Origin: Taeniopygia guttata
Taxonomy: Eukaryota; Chordata; Aves; Passeriformes; Estrildidae
Direction of reading: 5' to 3'
Length of the DNA stretch: 64,000 nt
Assembly: GCF_048771995.1 (NCBI RefSeq)
Contig: NC_133032.1
Span: 22,049,501-22,113,500, forward strand
Each line of letters opens with the position of its first letter. The stretch's first letter is position 1. Positions 36,783-49,647 of the stretch are shown here, piece after piece. The translations under genes were made by a program, and so were the position numbers. Under the pieces are notes generated by a model, which saw only the letters and a program-made list of their open reading frames with translations, was not told where the DNA came from and made no database searches.

Positions 36783-38260
36783 TTTAAGCTAGTTATGTGC
36801 ACATTACTAAACACTGTCACCCTAAGAATGATGAGGCAAACACACTCACAGGACAGGAAAAGGCAGGATCTTAGTTTACATCCTAATCCATGAGATACAG
36901 GTACAGATTATACAAGTCCACTCTGGTTATCAATTTTCACAGGAGACCAATATAAACTGGCAAGATGATGATTCTGGCCTTGAAGATGTGCTCATTGTTT
37001 AGACGAGCATTGTCAGCAGGAAAGAAATAAAAAGAGAAAACAGAATGAACTTGGATAATAAGCAAGCGAAATGAACTTTACAGTACCTCAGACCACAATA
37101 TTCCACTTCGGCATTTAGAGATTCTCTAGTCTTTCCTTCCATTTTATAGCATTTGGGAGCAAAACAGGATTGTTTCAGTGGTTTTAGAGGTCTTATTCCC
37201 CAGGAGTACCTAAATGGTGTTATTTGAGTAAATCATGTGAGTGAGAAAGGCAACTTTGGGTTATGGTTTAAATCTTCCAGAGTGGGTTGGCAAGTTTCCT
37301 TTCCCAGACCCAAGGAAAGAAGAAGACACATAGCCAACATCTTTTTTGGTCACATTTTGGAGTGGTTGTAGAGGTGACAAGCACAAACATGCTAAAGCCT
37401 GTATGTCTCTGCTTCACTGACTACAGTATTTCTGTTGTGCCTGGGGCCCAGGAAGCCTCCCTCCATGGCACAGCAATTCTCCCAAAACACAGAGAGAGCA
37501 AAGAATGTCAGAGTGATGCAAAACAAGACTGGAAAGATCAAATGGCTTTGCTGCTACACACAGTTGCTGGTGAAAACTGCAAGCCAAACTAATACATAGA
37601 AGTAACACCAACCTTTACACCAGCGCTCAGTAGTTTGGAGAGCTCCTTCTCCCATGTTCAGAAGAAAACCACAACTCTGTAGTCCAGGCAGACAGAGCAG
37701 ATTTCAGTTGTTTGTAACAATCCCAATGACTCTGCACTAGAGTCTGCCGTCCTGTCTTTGGCATCCAAGTCTTGTCCTTCATATACATCATATGTCCATC
37801 AGTGCTTCCAATATTCCAGAAAGATCAAGCATGTAATTAAACGCCCTATAAGACTTCAGTTTTGAAGAGGCTGTTAATGCAAGAAGGATGTTTCTCTGTG
37901 TTATATCCAAACCGGTCCAGTCTTGCTGCGATGATCACAGACTTCATTCAAGGCTGCAAGTTGCAGATAAGTAGCACTGAAAGTCCAAGAACCTCTCCTT
38001 CTCCCTTCCTACAGACTGAGATGCATTAACTTCATGCACTCATGTTGTGGCCAGAGTGTCCCTGTGACCCACACACAAAACACATGTTGTGGCTTTCCTT
38101 AGGAAAAGAACAGCATTGTGCTAAGCAGGGACACTGCAGCCTCTGCCATACCCCACTACTGCCAGGGCAGGGGGAAAAGACTCAAAGGGTGAAGTGCAGG
38201 GCAACCAGCTGATGTGGAAAATCAGGTCAGGCCAGTGCTGATACTCCAGAAGTGGTGCCT

Positions 38261-38316
38261 TAGATGAGCACTAAGCAATTGCCTAATGATGTTGGCAATT
38301 GCTTAGTGCTCATCTA
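38261..38316. repeat. Perfect 23-bp inverted repeat with 10-nt loop
   Basis: The left arm 38261-38283 begins TAGATGAGCACTAAGC and ends CAATTGCC. The right arm 38294-38316 is its exact reverse complement, beginning GGCAATTGC and ending CTCATCTA. The spacer is TAATGATGTT. Pairing stops sharply outside the arms. It could be a hairpin RNA precursor, a fold-back insertion or a mutational inverted duplication; the sequence alone does not decide. Confidence 0.95.
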
Positions 38317-40180
38317 CATTTACAACTTTGGCACTGCCTCTCTCTTCAGTGCTACTTTTTCTGATGTCTTACATGCATCACCTCATAGACCTCCTGTCTA
38401 TGATTGCATGGGCCACCCCACTGCAACCCCTCTCTCTCCACCTGTCTGCAGAACAAAGCAATGCCTGGACATTGGCTGACAGAAGCTGAAAATGAATTCT
38501 TTATGTTAGCTGAAAAAAGCAGAGTCACTAATGATTCACAAACCATCCAGACCCTTCCCAAGAGTTTGACTTTACAATTCACTGAAGACTGTCATTGATT
38601 ACAGCTGCTGCTAGTGATTTTATTACATTTCTTAAATTTCAATATCTAATTAGAATAAACCTTCTAATTTTTCTATAATGCCAGCTTGAAAACAGCTTGG
38701 AGACTGTATTCTCTAATCAAAGGTAAAAAAAATCAAATTTCTGAGTATGTAATTATAATGAAGACTTCAGTGGCTGCTCAGCACAGAAACAGCAATACAT
38801 GGTAACAGCAATGCTAAATGTTTAAAATTTTTTTAACACACAAGCAAACCACCTAACACTTCAGAAAATAAGAATTTTTTTAATCACTGTGCTTGTCAAA
38901 CTGCTGTATATTCTATAAACAGTTTCTGACGTTCTCGCCTTACTGAGCTGTCATATGGAAACCAGTACTTTGCTTTTCATAGGATGACTGAAAGGGGCTT
39001 TCTGCCAAGTTGTTTTTAGCAGTTACTGTTAAACTATTGCATAGTTACATGTGTATGTGCACTGCATGAGGCACACATACACACACACATCTCAGGGGTT
39101 TTGCAGCCTCCAGAAGTATAGTTACTTCCTAAATTTGCCATCTCTTGATGTGTACAGAGCACTCTGCTGCAGAAAGAACTGGCAACATTTACAAGAACTG
39201 CTACTAATGTTTGTTGTCTGAGCAGGGTGCACTTAGCCAACATCCATCTCTTACAACCTGTTGGCCTAGCTGGCATCATCCCTCCCAAAGTCAAGAACTA
39301 GGGAGAGGATAGCCTGGGATAGAACATACTCCTTCCAAGCAGTCTGAAGGAGGACTGGGAAAGTAGCCTCTCACTTCCAATGCTACAGAAGTAGCTGCAT
39401 GACTTAGCAGAGTTCAACCAGATGCCGTCACCAAGCTCCTACCCCTGCCTTCTGTTGCAGTGCTACTCATTAATTCCCCTAGAAATCATTCAATCTAACA
39501 TGGTAACATCAGAAGAAAACCAGGGTTCATATCCATCTTCTATTTCATTGCTTGTTCTCTCATCTGCTGGATATAGATGGTGGCTGTGTCCCCTGCCCAC
39601 ACTTAATAACTCTGCAGCCCTCGTCTTCCAAACAGCAGAACCCTCAGCCTATCTCTTCTGCTTGATCCTGTAGATGCCAAAAAATTTACAGCAGGGCACA
39701 GACCTTCCAAGGAAGGAGTGGGCTCTAAATTATTATTGATAGCTATCTATTGCCACTCAAAATAAACAAAAATCTGATAAAAGTTAGCAGCAGTTTTGGA
39801 TGCCCCATTCTGTGCTCATTCTCTACTGTCCGACATTGCTTGTCCCTGTATAAGTGATAATGTTACAATGTGGATTAGAACATCAAGATGTGCATTAGCA
39901 ACAAGAACCAACCATCACAAAATCAAAAAATTGCCTGCTCTATTCATAGACTATATGAAAACATAATTTCACGTAAATATAGATAGAAAATTCAATTTGA
40001 ATCAATATGAGGAAAGCTAATTTAATTTATTGTCAATTCAAATGGATTATATCACTGAGAAACAAAAGCAAATTAAAGCAGCACATTCCCTTCCTGTTGC
40101 CCTCTTTCCTCAGGGCTCAACTTCACACTTTGAACCCCCAACTTCTCTGTCTCCCCTTGTCCACGGCAGCACAAGACAAA
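38317..40180. other. Intergenic, no gene recognised
   Basis: AT-rich sequence with a short CA patch near 39,070-39,090 (CATACACACACACAT). Nothing else is recognised. Confidence 0.6.
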
Positions 40181-40189
40181 GAGGAATAT

Positions 40190-40640
40190 GGGCATTGCAG
40201 TCAGTCTGTAACAGCTTCTTTCTGTCGCTCCATCATGGGTTCTCTCCACAGGCTGCAGTCCTTCAGCCGAAACCTGTTCTGGCATGGCTCCTCTCCATGG
40301 AGCTCCTTCAGAATAATCTGCACCTGCTCTGGCATGTGATCCTCTGTGGTCTGCAGAGAAAGCACCCGCTCCAGCACCTGAAGCAATTCCTCGCTCTCCT
40401 TCTCTGGCTGTGGTGCTGAGAGGACTGTTTTCACCTTCTTCCTCACCCCTCTCCACCATGCAGCATTTTGCCCTTTCTTACAGACACCTCCACAGAGGTG
40501 CCCTAGCTTCACCAATATGCTCAGCTGTGTCCTGTGGCAGGTCCATTGCAGAGCTGCCTGGAACCAGCTGTGTCCTGCACAGGGCCACCCACACCAGGGC
40601 ACCTGAACTCAATACAGAAGCATGCACTCAAAGTTGAACA
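40190..40640. repeat. Degraded avian interspersed repeat, copy 2
   Basis: It resembles the 13.7-kb copy: CATGGCTCCTCTCC-type units, GGCTGCAGTCCTTCAG (40250-40265), a segment CAGCATTTTGCCCTTTCTTA, then a C/T-rich distal part ending CTCAATACAG. It is probably a diverged member of a GC-rich avian LTR-related family. The open frames of about 110-130 codons on both strands here come from the repeat and are not genes. Confidence 0.5.
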
Positions 40641-41395
40641 CTGAAAACTTCCTGGTCACCTCCTGTGCTCTCTTCAAGTTGTGCCCAAAGAGTCATTTGG
40701 GGGGACACAGTGGGGCAAACCCACAGACTGATCTGGATTCACAGCAATAACTTTGTACTGATAATGTGCTGGAACACAAAGTGCAAGACACTGGTGTCAT
40801 CAGCACAGCTTTGCATTTGTGCTGGCCTGTGTGGAGATGCAGGTGCAGGAGCAGAACCTGTGGCAGGTGCTTCCTCTGAGGACTTCTGGAGTATAGGGGG
40901 CAGAGGAGCTCACCCCAGTATTTCCCACTCCTTAAGCAAAACACAATGATATCTTACATTTCAATCATGTAAGAAATCAAACTCCAGCACAATAAAGCAA
41001 AGAGGAAACCCCAAAACATAAGAAACTGAGGATAGAGAATTTTTTTTTAATGAGAAATTTGTTTCTGTGCTGCTCTGGGTATGAGAAAGAGGCAACAGGA
41101 GAAAGGCAGAAAAGTGGAAAATCAGAACATGTCAAAAGTCCCACTCCCAAAAAGCAATGAGTACAGTGGTAGGAGACAACAAAAAAATGGCTAGGCCAGT
41201 GAGAGGTAATTTTATGTCTTGTATTATGTGCAAAGTTAGAGATGCACTAGCGCCTGACATTAAAAACCTGTACGCCCACCAAATTATTGTGAGAATATTG
41301 ATTTTAAACTGATAAAGCCCTCTTTCCATAGATTTGTTCTCAGTAGAAGTCAGGTTAAGAAGCTTCCCACTTCCTCCTTCTCCTTCCACCTACAG

Positions 41396-41473
41396 AACAC
41401 CTCAGATGTGATAACAGCATTGTCAACAGCCAAAACCATGGAGTTATCAGACCAGTTTGCATTCAGAAGATAA
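41396..41473 (+). other. Exon-like segment of uncertain strand
   Basis: On the plus strand a long pyrimidine tract ending CCACCTACAG precedes 26 codons ending in TAA. On the minus strand the overlapping segment is also open between a TCTTCAG acceptor and a weak donor. Both readings look partly coding, and neither matches a protein I can name. This is reported as ambiguous, possibly a terminal exon of an unrecognised transcript or chance. Confidence 0.15.
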
Positions 41474-41547
41474 CCAGTGCACTGAAGATAAAAGAAAAAT
41501 ACACAATTACCATTCCAGCTTTTATTAGATGTGAGCTCAGACAAAAT

Positions 41548-41581
41548 AGATAAATAGTAACAAAAGATAAATAGTAACAAA
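41548..41581. repeat. 17-bp exact tandem duplication
   Basis: The unit AGATAAATAGTAACAAA occurs twice head to tail (41548-41564 and 41565-41581). Confidence 0.95.
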
Positions 41582-41662
41582 ATCAACAATTAAAAAGCAG
41601 TATATCAAAAAAACCATTTACCATCTAAAGTGAGCCATTTCAGCCATAAGAAATTGCAATCT

Positions 41663-41785
41663 TCAGCTGTAACTTTGAGAGTTTTCTATCTCCTGCAAGC
41701 AGTTTTTTGCAAACTTGTCTTCCTCTTCTGTTTTCTGCTCTGGTCTCTTGACAGTAATCTGGAGTACTCTCAGAGGTAAGTGATC
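41663..41785 (-). other. Possible terminal coding exon of an unrecognised minus-strand gene
   Basis: A strong minus-strand acceptor (TTCTCTTTTCTCAG|GATCAC) is followed by 40 codons rich in charged residues (for example VKRPEQKTEEEDKFAKN) and a TGA stop. A canonical AATAAA on the same strand lies about 137 nt downstream (41521-41526). No upstream partner exon was identified and the peptide matches no family I recall. The plus strand has a GAG|GTAAGT donor-like site in the same place, which weakens the case. Confidence 0.2.
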
Positions 41786-44700
41786 CTGAGAAAAGAGAAA
41801 TGAACTAAGATAAAAGTGGAAGACAAGGGGAAAACACCTGCACACTTCTGACAACTGAAGTGTCCTATGTTAGAAACAAAATTTCCAATTCTCTCTCTCA
41901 TTTAATTTTAGTTTTAAAAGAAACAGCTATGCAAAAAAGTTAAATTTATGTAATTTAACAGTGACCTGACAAAGCAAAACTGAACTTAGATCTAGGATAG
42001 GTTTTTTGGCCCACCTTGTGATTAATTTGCAGAAGCGCTGTTAAACTGTAAGCTGGCAGTGGGGAAAAATTAAGATTTGTTTTCTTCTCACTGCTGACCA
42101 GTGTTTGTCAAGGAACATATTTAATAAAAAGTATTGTGTAAGGGCAATGCTATGTAAAGAGCATGAATGCCTACTTTCATCATGATATTCTTCAGTTGCT
42201 TATTCCTTCTACCAGCTCCTATTCCTAAATTAAGTACACATGATGGTGACTGTTCTAGGCTCCCAACTCTCTGTACATTTTCCACCAAGTTTTCATACAC
42301 AGAGACTTTATGTTCCCTTAAGCAAGAAAGTAGAATTCCATGAGCCACCCTTCAAGAGATTATTAGGAGCAGCTTTGCATCAGGCAGAAACACAAATGCA
42401 GCTGTTCTTGGGAGCTGGGAGATTTTTCTTCTGCTCAACAAACACTGCAGAACACAGGGGCATAGCCTCAGAATTTGTCCCTAGCTCAGACAGAGCTAAG
42501 ATTAAGATCAAATCCACAACAGAAGGCTCTCAGTTCATGAGACTTGACTATTTTTGACACCACTGGTATCACTAAACCAATGCAAATTCCATGCACAAAG
42601 AAAATTTGCCACATCTAGAACTGATGTGACAAATGTTAATCAACAAAAGGTAGCTTGCAGGTATTGTTACTGACATGCTGTCAAGTGACCAAGTAGATTA
42701 TGCAATTGAAAAAGTAATGGGATAGGTCTTAACTATGGATTCTGGTGTTAGATGCAAGACACTGAACACAGCACAGATGAAAAATGACCTACAGAGGAAG
42801 AAAAGTGCCAAACCTTTCAGGCCCTGAGCATGGTGGTTTTGAGCGATAGTTTGGAATGCTTCATGTTCTAGATATAAAGAAAAAAAGTGAAAAGGCTTTG
42901 GTTATTTTAGGTTATTAAAGGGTTAGAAATATACATTATTAAGTTAAAGCTTACTCTGTAAAAAGTATATATCTGGAAGGATTCTGGATAAAAGCTCTCT
43001 GCTGCTTCTTTGTAAAACAAGCCTTCAGTTACTTTAATAAAATGCACAGAGACAAAAAGATCAAGGAGGTGCCACTGGCCTACAGTTCCAGTATGACATG
43101 GAAAGATGGCCATGTATGAATGAGTATTCATTAACATTTTGGGACACACTCATAAAAACATTGAGATCTGTCCAAACACTAGGCATCTTGTCAAGCAAAC
43201 CAGAGTGAGTCAGCAATAATACAAATAATTCTGAAAGGAAGATTTACTTTTATTCTCTATTGGAAAAATCCTCTTCCTCCCACCAAAGAAAGTGCATTAC
43301 ATAGAAGTCATGTCATCAAACTTTAATCTCCTCTGTTTCATTCCTGCAGGTCCTCTCATAAGATCTTACACACCTTCATGCTCTCCATGTTCCTTGAAGG
43401 CTTGTAGAACTTCTTGAATGGGCAAGCAGAAAGAACAGCTATGTCAGCACAAAGACAATCACTGTTTGTCAAGGATGCTTTCAGCACTTAGCACCAAGAA
43501 TGTTAGTCTGGCACAAGGATACTGGGACTGAACTTCCCCCTCTCTCACTGATCTGCCAACACACACCTCTCTGTTTCAGGCTCTCCTACTGCCATTCGAT
43601 TGCCACACCCCATTATGTTTTAAATAATATCTAAAGACAGAAACTGTTCTCCAAAGAGCAGAAATATTCTGTCATCTTTCCTGGAGCCACTGAGCTGTCA
43701 ACACTTAAACAAGGGAGAGAGTTGAAATTTTTACAGTCTTTTAGTGGCAGTTTATGCTGTATTGAAACTGTCCTGCTATAGAAATCCAAATACATTACAC
43801 AAATGTCCAAATGGCAGATCCAATAGTATGTAAGCTTTTGCTCTCTAGTTCCTTCCTAGTGAGGACCCAGAAATCAACTCTTACGAAAGCACTTATACTA
43901 CAAACAGATTTTCATGATGAGCCATATCAATCCCTGTTAGAAAAGAGATCAGGAAGAGTGAGAAATTTAATTTGCTTAGAACAGCATGCTCTTGTTTAAA
44001 CAGGCAGAATGTCATTAACAGAATCCAGTACATGCAAAATGACCAACTGAGCCACACTGCAGAGAATGAAGGATGGTTGTAGTAAGAACATGAATTCCAA
44101 TTATCCACATTAAAAGATCTGATTACATGTGCCCTAAAATATCTGCATCAGATATTTACAGATAAGTGTAAATAAAATTGTATTAAAGAACTATGTGCAA
44201 ACAACTACAGTCATGTCTCCATTTTCTTGAGGTACATACATCAATGTATGTATGCATATGTATTTTAAACTACTACATATCCAAAGGTAAATTACATAAG
44301 GGGCTATCATATACATGCTTTTTGCAAGGTTTCTTCTAACTATCAGAGGCTAACAGACTACTGATGAGAATTACTCCCACAGCTCCTATTTTCCTGTCCA
44401 GGGAAGACTCCTCAGGACAAGGACACTCAGTACCTGTCCTTGTAAAGCTTTCCATTCTTTTAAAACCCCTTCTGTACAAGAACAGGATGGAGTCCTAGTT
44501 GACAAATATGTACTAATAATTTGTATGATAGAGCAGTATTATTTATAATCACTCCTTTGAAGACTCTCCAAAAACCAGTTCAAATCCCTTCAGAAAATAA
44601 GCATGTCATTTGTCATGTGCATCAAAAATGGAATGGGATACTAAGATGTAAGATCTTATATTGGAAAAAAAAAAATGCATGCACACACACTCCTGTTATT

Positions 44701-47330
44701 TGCTGTTTCCTTCTTTCCCCTCCAAATCATACCTTAGCTGCTGTTGTTGGACAGGCCAGCTGGATAGCTTCTGACCTAAAAAATCAACACCACCTGTTTT
44801 ACACAAGGTTTGTTTCCTTCATTAATGAGGTGCACTGTTGTTGGGAGAAGATAATTGTTACTGATGGGATAGGCTCTGAAGTCTATCCCTACAAGAGCTT
44901 TGTTCAGAAAGGGAAGGCAGATCAAAAACGATTTTCTCACCAGAGACCCATAAAGAGCAGTAACTTTTCCCAGCACTATCCTCAGCTGTATCACACTTTC
45001 TATCCCTAATCAACAGATTCTTCCTACCTAAACATCTGAGAACCTATCTACTTGAATAGGCTTAAGGGAGAAAATTGCACTTTTGCCAACAGACAAACAA
45101 CAGGCATCTACTGTCCACAGCCAGAAACAGGAATTCAAGTGGTATGAAAGAGGCCAGCCCTAACAGCTGGCCAAAACCATCATTTCCTCCTTGTTTTATC
45201 AGATCTTTTCAGTTGCTGTGAATGTAAATGGTCTGTGAAATGGGGCTCCTTCATACTCAACCCAGTAATACTGATAAACCCCTATGCAAGCAAGTAAAAA
45301 ACCTTAATGCAATTTAAAGGAACATATGTACTTATGATTGTGGGGAAGGAGGGAGAAAAACTGATGGGGCAAAGCTCACCAGTGTCTACCTGTACAGTGA
45401 ACTCAGCAGCTCCTTCAACAGTCCAACAGTGAAACACTGAGAATTGTAGGGCCTGAAGGCTTGTGATCTCTGTGGAAGTCTTAAGTGTGAAGAAAGAGAC
45501 ATTTGGGAAGATACTGAGCTGCAGTCAGTGGGATGAGAAAAGCAGCAGGTTAATTCAGTTGGAAAGAAAAGGTTTCTTTTCCTTGTTAACAGGTAAAGAA
45601 AAAAAGTCTACAGCCCTGGGCTGAAGCTCCAACAGGAGTTTTTTCTTCATATTAGAAACTAAGAATGGGCAACTCAGACTATGGGGAGTCATTAATCTGC
45701 CTCTGATGCTCACCAAAACTCAAGCAGCTTTTCTGTTTTTAAGGGCAGGGCAGGCTTCCCTTTTTGCCGTACCTTTAAATTCCTACCATGAACTCACACT
45801 AGCCACTGCTGGCATAGAGAGAACTATGGATAGACTCAGGAGCAGCATTGAACCTTTGAGCTCTCAACCCCAAAACCGCCCAGGCACAGCCCCCATCAGC
45901 CCTCCCAGCAGGATGCTTGCTTTTCAGGAGCTTCTTCCAGCTGGTCTCCCTGGAGCTGTCCTATTTGCTCTCCATCGTCCCTTAAATCCACTGTCCTGAA
46001 AGAGCTCTTGCATTTCTCCCCATGAGCCCCCATAGCTATAAAATAGACCAGTACTTTAAAAGAACAAGTAGTTTACATATTAATAGAAATATTATATATT
46101 AAGATACTATAGAAAAAAAATATATACACATACATACACAGACACTTGTGCCTCTAAATTCTGTGGAAACTGCAATAATTTTGTACCACAAAAAGCACTC
46201 ATTACCAGTACTAATTTCCATCCAACAGGCCTCCAGCCTTCAACGAGAGCTATAGATGTGTACCTTTTTACACCTCTACATTTTACCAAAAGGTTATTTT
46301 TGCATGCACATACAGAAGCACATCTCTTCTTGAAAAGCAACCAACATCAAGGATAACCGGAGAATCAGTTGTTCATTTACAGTACTGTTGAAGGTCAGGA
46401 ATTCTAGGTTTGCAAAATAAGTGCTTGCACACAATAACCACAGGAAAACAAAGTAAACATCAGAAAAGTGTCTGCAATTCCAACACAAAATAATAAGCAA
46501 GTACTTTGCATCAAGCTAAACAGATTGCTCTGAAAAATCAGACTTGAGTACTCTATTTAAACAACTTTAACCATTGAACATGGCAGCATTTACTTCTGAA
46601 TTTTTTCAGATATATAACAGTCTTCTCTGTAAAATGTAGGTGGATATCAGTGAACAAAGGCATTAAATCTAATATAGAGACTGGACATGGGGGATGAGTT
46701 CAAGTTCCTCCTTTAGCAACATGCACAAAACAAATGTAAAACACACTTTGAAAAATAATGATTACATTGAATAAAATAAACAACACAACAATAAACTGAA
46801 ATATATACCTGGAAGACAAAGAACTGAAATTCTGTGAAAATGAAGAAAACTGAATTCAAAAATGTGAGTATTGACTCAAGAATAATTTAAAATAAATTTT
46901 CCAATAAACAGAATAATAGCAGAATGGCAAGTCTAATCCCCAGCTTTTAAAAACAACTCATTCTTTACTGCTTCCTTAAACTTCCAACTTTTTCTTCTAT
47001 TGTTTTCAGAGTACCATGCAAATCAGGATAGAATACAAAATTAATTTCAGAACCTGCAATTTAAGATGGACTAAAAGAGTGTTTTCTCCAGCTGTAAGCA
47101 CTAGGTCAAAACTAGAAATACCATCAGAAATACTGTGCAGCACAGGATGAGACTGTAGCTCATGATGGAAAGAACTGTGCTAAAACCAGAACTGTTAATG
47201 AGGGAACTAAGCAAGAACTGATAGAAATATAAGTTGACTTTCCCTAAGCTTTTACTCCAATCACAAATGTATTTTCTGCTTTGAAGAGAACTAAAACTGA
47301 AGTAACCTCTTACTGGTAATCTTTAGCTGT
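41786..47330. other. Intergenic, AT-rich, no gene recognised
   Basis: It contains small TA/CA patches (about 44,228-44,262 and 46,114-46,140). A plus-strand open frame at 44,521-45,009 shows no splice context or family features. Nothing else is recognised. Confidence 0.6.
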
Positions 47331-47332
47331 AA

Positions 47333-49647
47333 TTTATTCTTTTGAAAAGAAGGATTCTCAACAATGAGGAAAAATTCTCAAAAAAAGAGCAATTTAGGGT
47401 AAAAGAATGTAAGTTGGAATGCAATAGTTTAAACTTAAAGAAAAACTGGCCATTATGGATTTATTGAATATAGTAGTATGGAAGGAAGTACCCATTCTGG
47501 TATGCAGTTTTTGAGCTGGAAAAGAGAAGGAGACTGCTGGCTGAGTGCTCCAGAACTAACACTGCAGCAGACAACATCCATCTGGGAGATATTTATACAA
47601 TTAGCAATACAACCTACCAAAAAACACAACCAACAAACAAATAAAGCAAGATTTAAAACCCCAACCAAATAAATAAATGCCACATGTAAATCTTGTGGGA
47701 TTTTTTCCTACACAGGAATGAGTAAAGCATACCATAAAACAAGTCAGTGTAGATGCTAAATATTAGAGGTTCCAAAAAAACTGGAGGTTTTTTTATGCTC
47801 TTTCTTGATAAAATACTGGTTCATGTTTAATAAGAGCATAATCCTGTTGGAAAATTCTAATGGGAGCTAACCTATAAACATTAGCTTTAAACAAATAATG
47901 TTTACTATGTTACCTAACCTCAGAGAAGTTGATAGATGTTAAGACTAAGATATAGCACCTAACAGATTTTGCACATAAAGGCATTTGGAACACAATTTCA
48001 ATGTAAGGCTTTCGAAAGTTTTAGGTTTAAATACTCAAAAGAAAATGAAAAAATAATTTTAAATGGCCACTGTTTAGAAGATGTTTGTGAATGCTTGAAT
48101 GTAAGGTAAAGTAATAATTTTAAAATGTTAATATTTTGGTTCATATAATACTCACAACACTTTCTTCTCTACATAAATGAACTAATAATTTTGCTGGGGT
48201 TCTTTGTTTTAAGTCTGAAAAAGAGAGAAGCCCTCACACTGAATTCTTCCACAACATGCAGGAAAAAAAACTATTTTATGATCAAGCTCTCAACTACTTA
48301 GCAGGAACTAATAACAGAAAGGCTCCTATTGCTGTATAGAAACTACTCTGAATGTTGCTCTAGGAATTCAACATCTGAAGAAAACGATGCAATTGCTTAA
48401 CTTGATATCTATGTTGTTATCAGTTTCACTTCATTTACAGCTTTAAATTGATTCCAAGTTATTTGCAGGTGCCATTTTTTTTCTAAAGGAAATGTCTGTC
48501 ACATTACACAGCTCAGTTACTTACTAAGGCTTTAACTCAAATATTACTAAACCTTAATTTTTATCACATTCCATTTTCTAAAGATTCCTGGTAATTATTT
48601 TAATTGTATGGACCACCTAAGTCTGAGAATATGTCACTTTTGAAAACAATTAGTTTGTTTTCTAAATACTGTGATGACAGCATACTTGGATATATTGCTT
48701 TGATTACTTCCTTTGTTTTCTTGGGCTTCTCTTTCTTAGGAATGTATCCACAAGCCCTACATACCAAACAACAGCAGGTTAAATCACATTTGTCTGAGAT
48801 GATAGCTTTAAGTGCACAAAGCAAGAGGTAGATAAGCTGAAATGGCAGCACCAATCATTTTCCATGAGAAAGACTCCTACATTTAGTTGTTACAACCAAC
48901 TGCAATTACAGTATTGCTGCAAAGGAAGGCTGCATGCATCAATGAACCTCATTATAAAGCCAGAACTTAAGTTCAAAGATGTCAAGTCAAAAACATTCAC
49001 CATTACAATTCACACACTTTTCTTTATCATACAACCTTATGTTCACCTGGAAACCTCACCTTTCTCCTCTCCTTGATCTTCACACCATTAACATTATGAT
49101 CAAGTCAAAGTTGCATTTTCTTAAGCATCCATGTCCTTTATCACTTTGAGGTTTAGCAGTCTGGACCTTCCTTTTGTCACAAAACCATTGCCATACTGAT
49201 CCACTTTGCTGCTGGATTCTGTGATCTTGGAACTGACAGATTCTATGGTTTCTGTAGTACAATAAGAGTCAAGGGTCTCAAGCAGAAAATGTGAACCCAG
49301 CATTGTGATTCACATTCTAAAGCTAAGGAATTAAATTGTGGAAGACCTTCAGAAACAATGAACAAAATGGGCCATTTGGATAGAATCCAAATTACTCAAA
49401 ACTTGAAACAGAAGAGAGAGGTGGTGTTCCATGGGGCAACTGAATGACCTGGAGTTGGCAGTGAGCCACCTCAGTCAAACCAAAACAGCTTTCTGTCAGA
49501 AGCATTCTAAAATATGCTTAGTCTGAATGTCATAACACAATCAAAAAAGAATGGCAGTACTTTGAGAGCACCTGCCTTTCCTTCCAAGACATTTAGAGTT
49601 CTCCATTTTGAAAAATTCTTCCAGGCTTCACAGGTGAAGGCGAAGAA
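47333..49647 (-). other. CARF: CARF 3' UTR and downstream flank
   Basis: Sequence directly after the CARF stop, AT-rich as expected for a 3' UTR. Candidate poly(A) signals on the minus strand are ATTAAA at 48604-48599 and AATAAA at 47465-47460 and 47338-47333. Which one is used, and hence the true 3' end, cannot be decided from sequence. Confidence 0.4.

Larger units (their letters stand above)
30541..38260. other. Intergenic, no gene recognised
   Basis: It contains a TTTA/TTA low-complexity stretch (about 32,939-32,969), an A run at about 32,404-32,415 (T on the other strand), and a C/A-rich (CAAAA)n-like patch (about 36,699-36,782). No exon with paired splice sites or family similarity was seen. 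Confidence 0.6.

Noticed and set aside
40030..40602. Overlapping open frames of 110-133 codons on both strands
   Set aside because: They fall in a degraded dispersed repeat. Both strands are open and neither shows a domain.
42907..43149. Minus-strand segment that at first looked like an exon (HLLDLFVSVHFIKVTEGLFY) ending at a GTAAGC donor
   Set aside because: There is no credible acceptor between the in-frame stop just upstream and the segment, and no family match.
44228..44262. Palindrome-like CATACATCAATGTATG stretch
   Set aside because: This is low-complexity TA/CATA sequence, where short palindromes are expected by chance.
44521..45009. 162-codon plus-strand open frame
   Set aside because: It has no family similarity, no splice or promoter context, and a composition like the AT-rich surroundings. 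It is likely a chance open frame.
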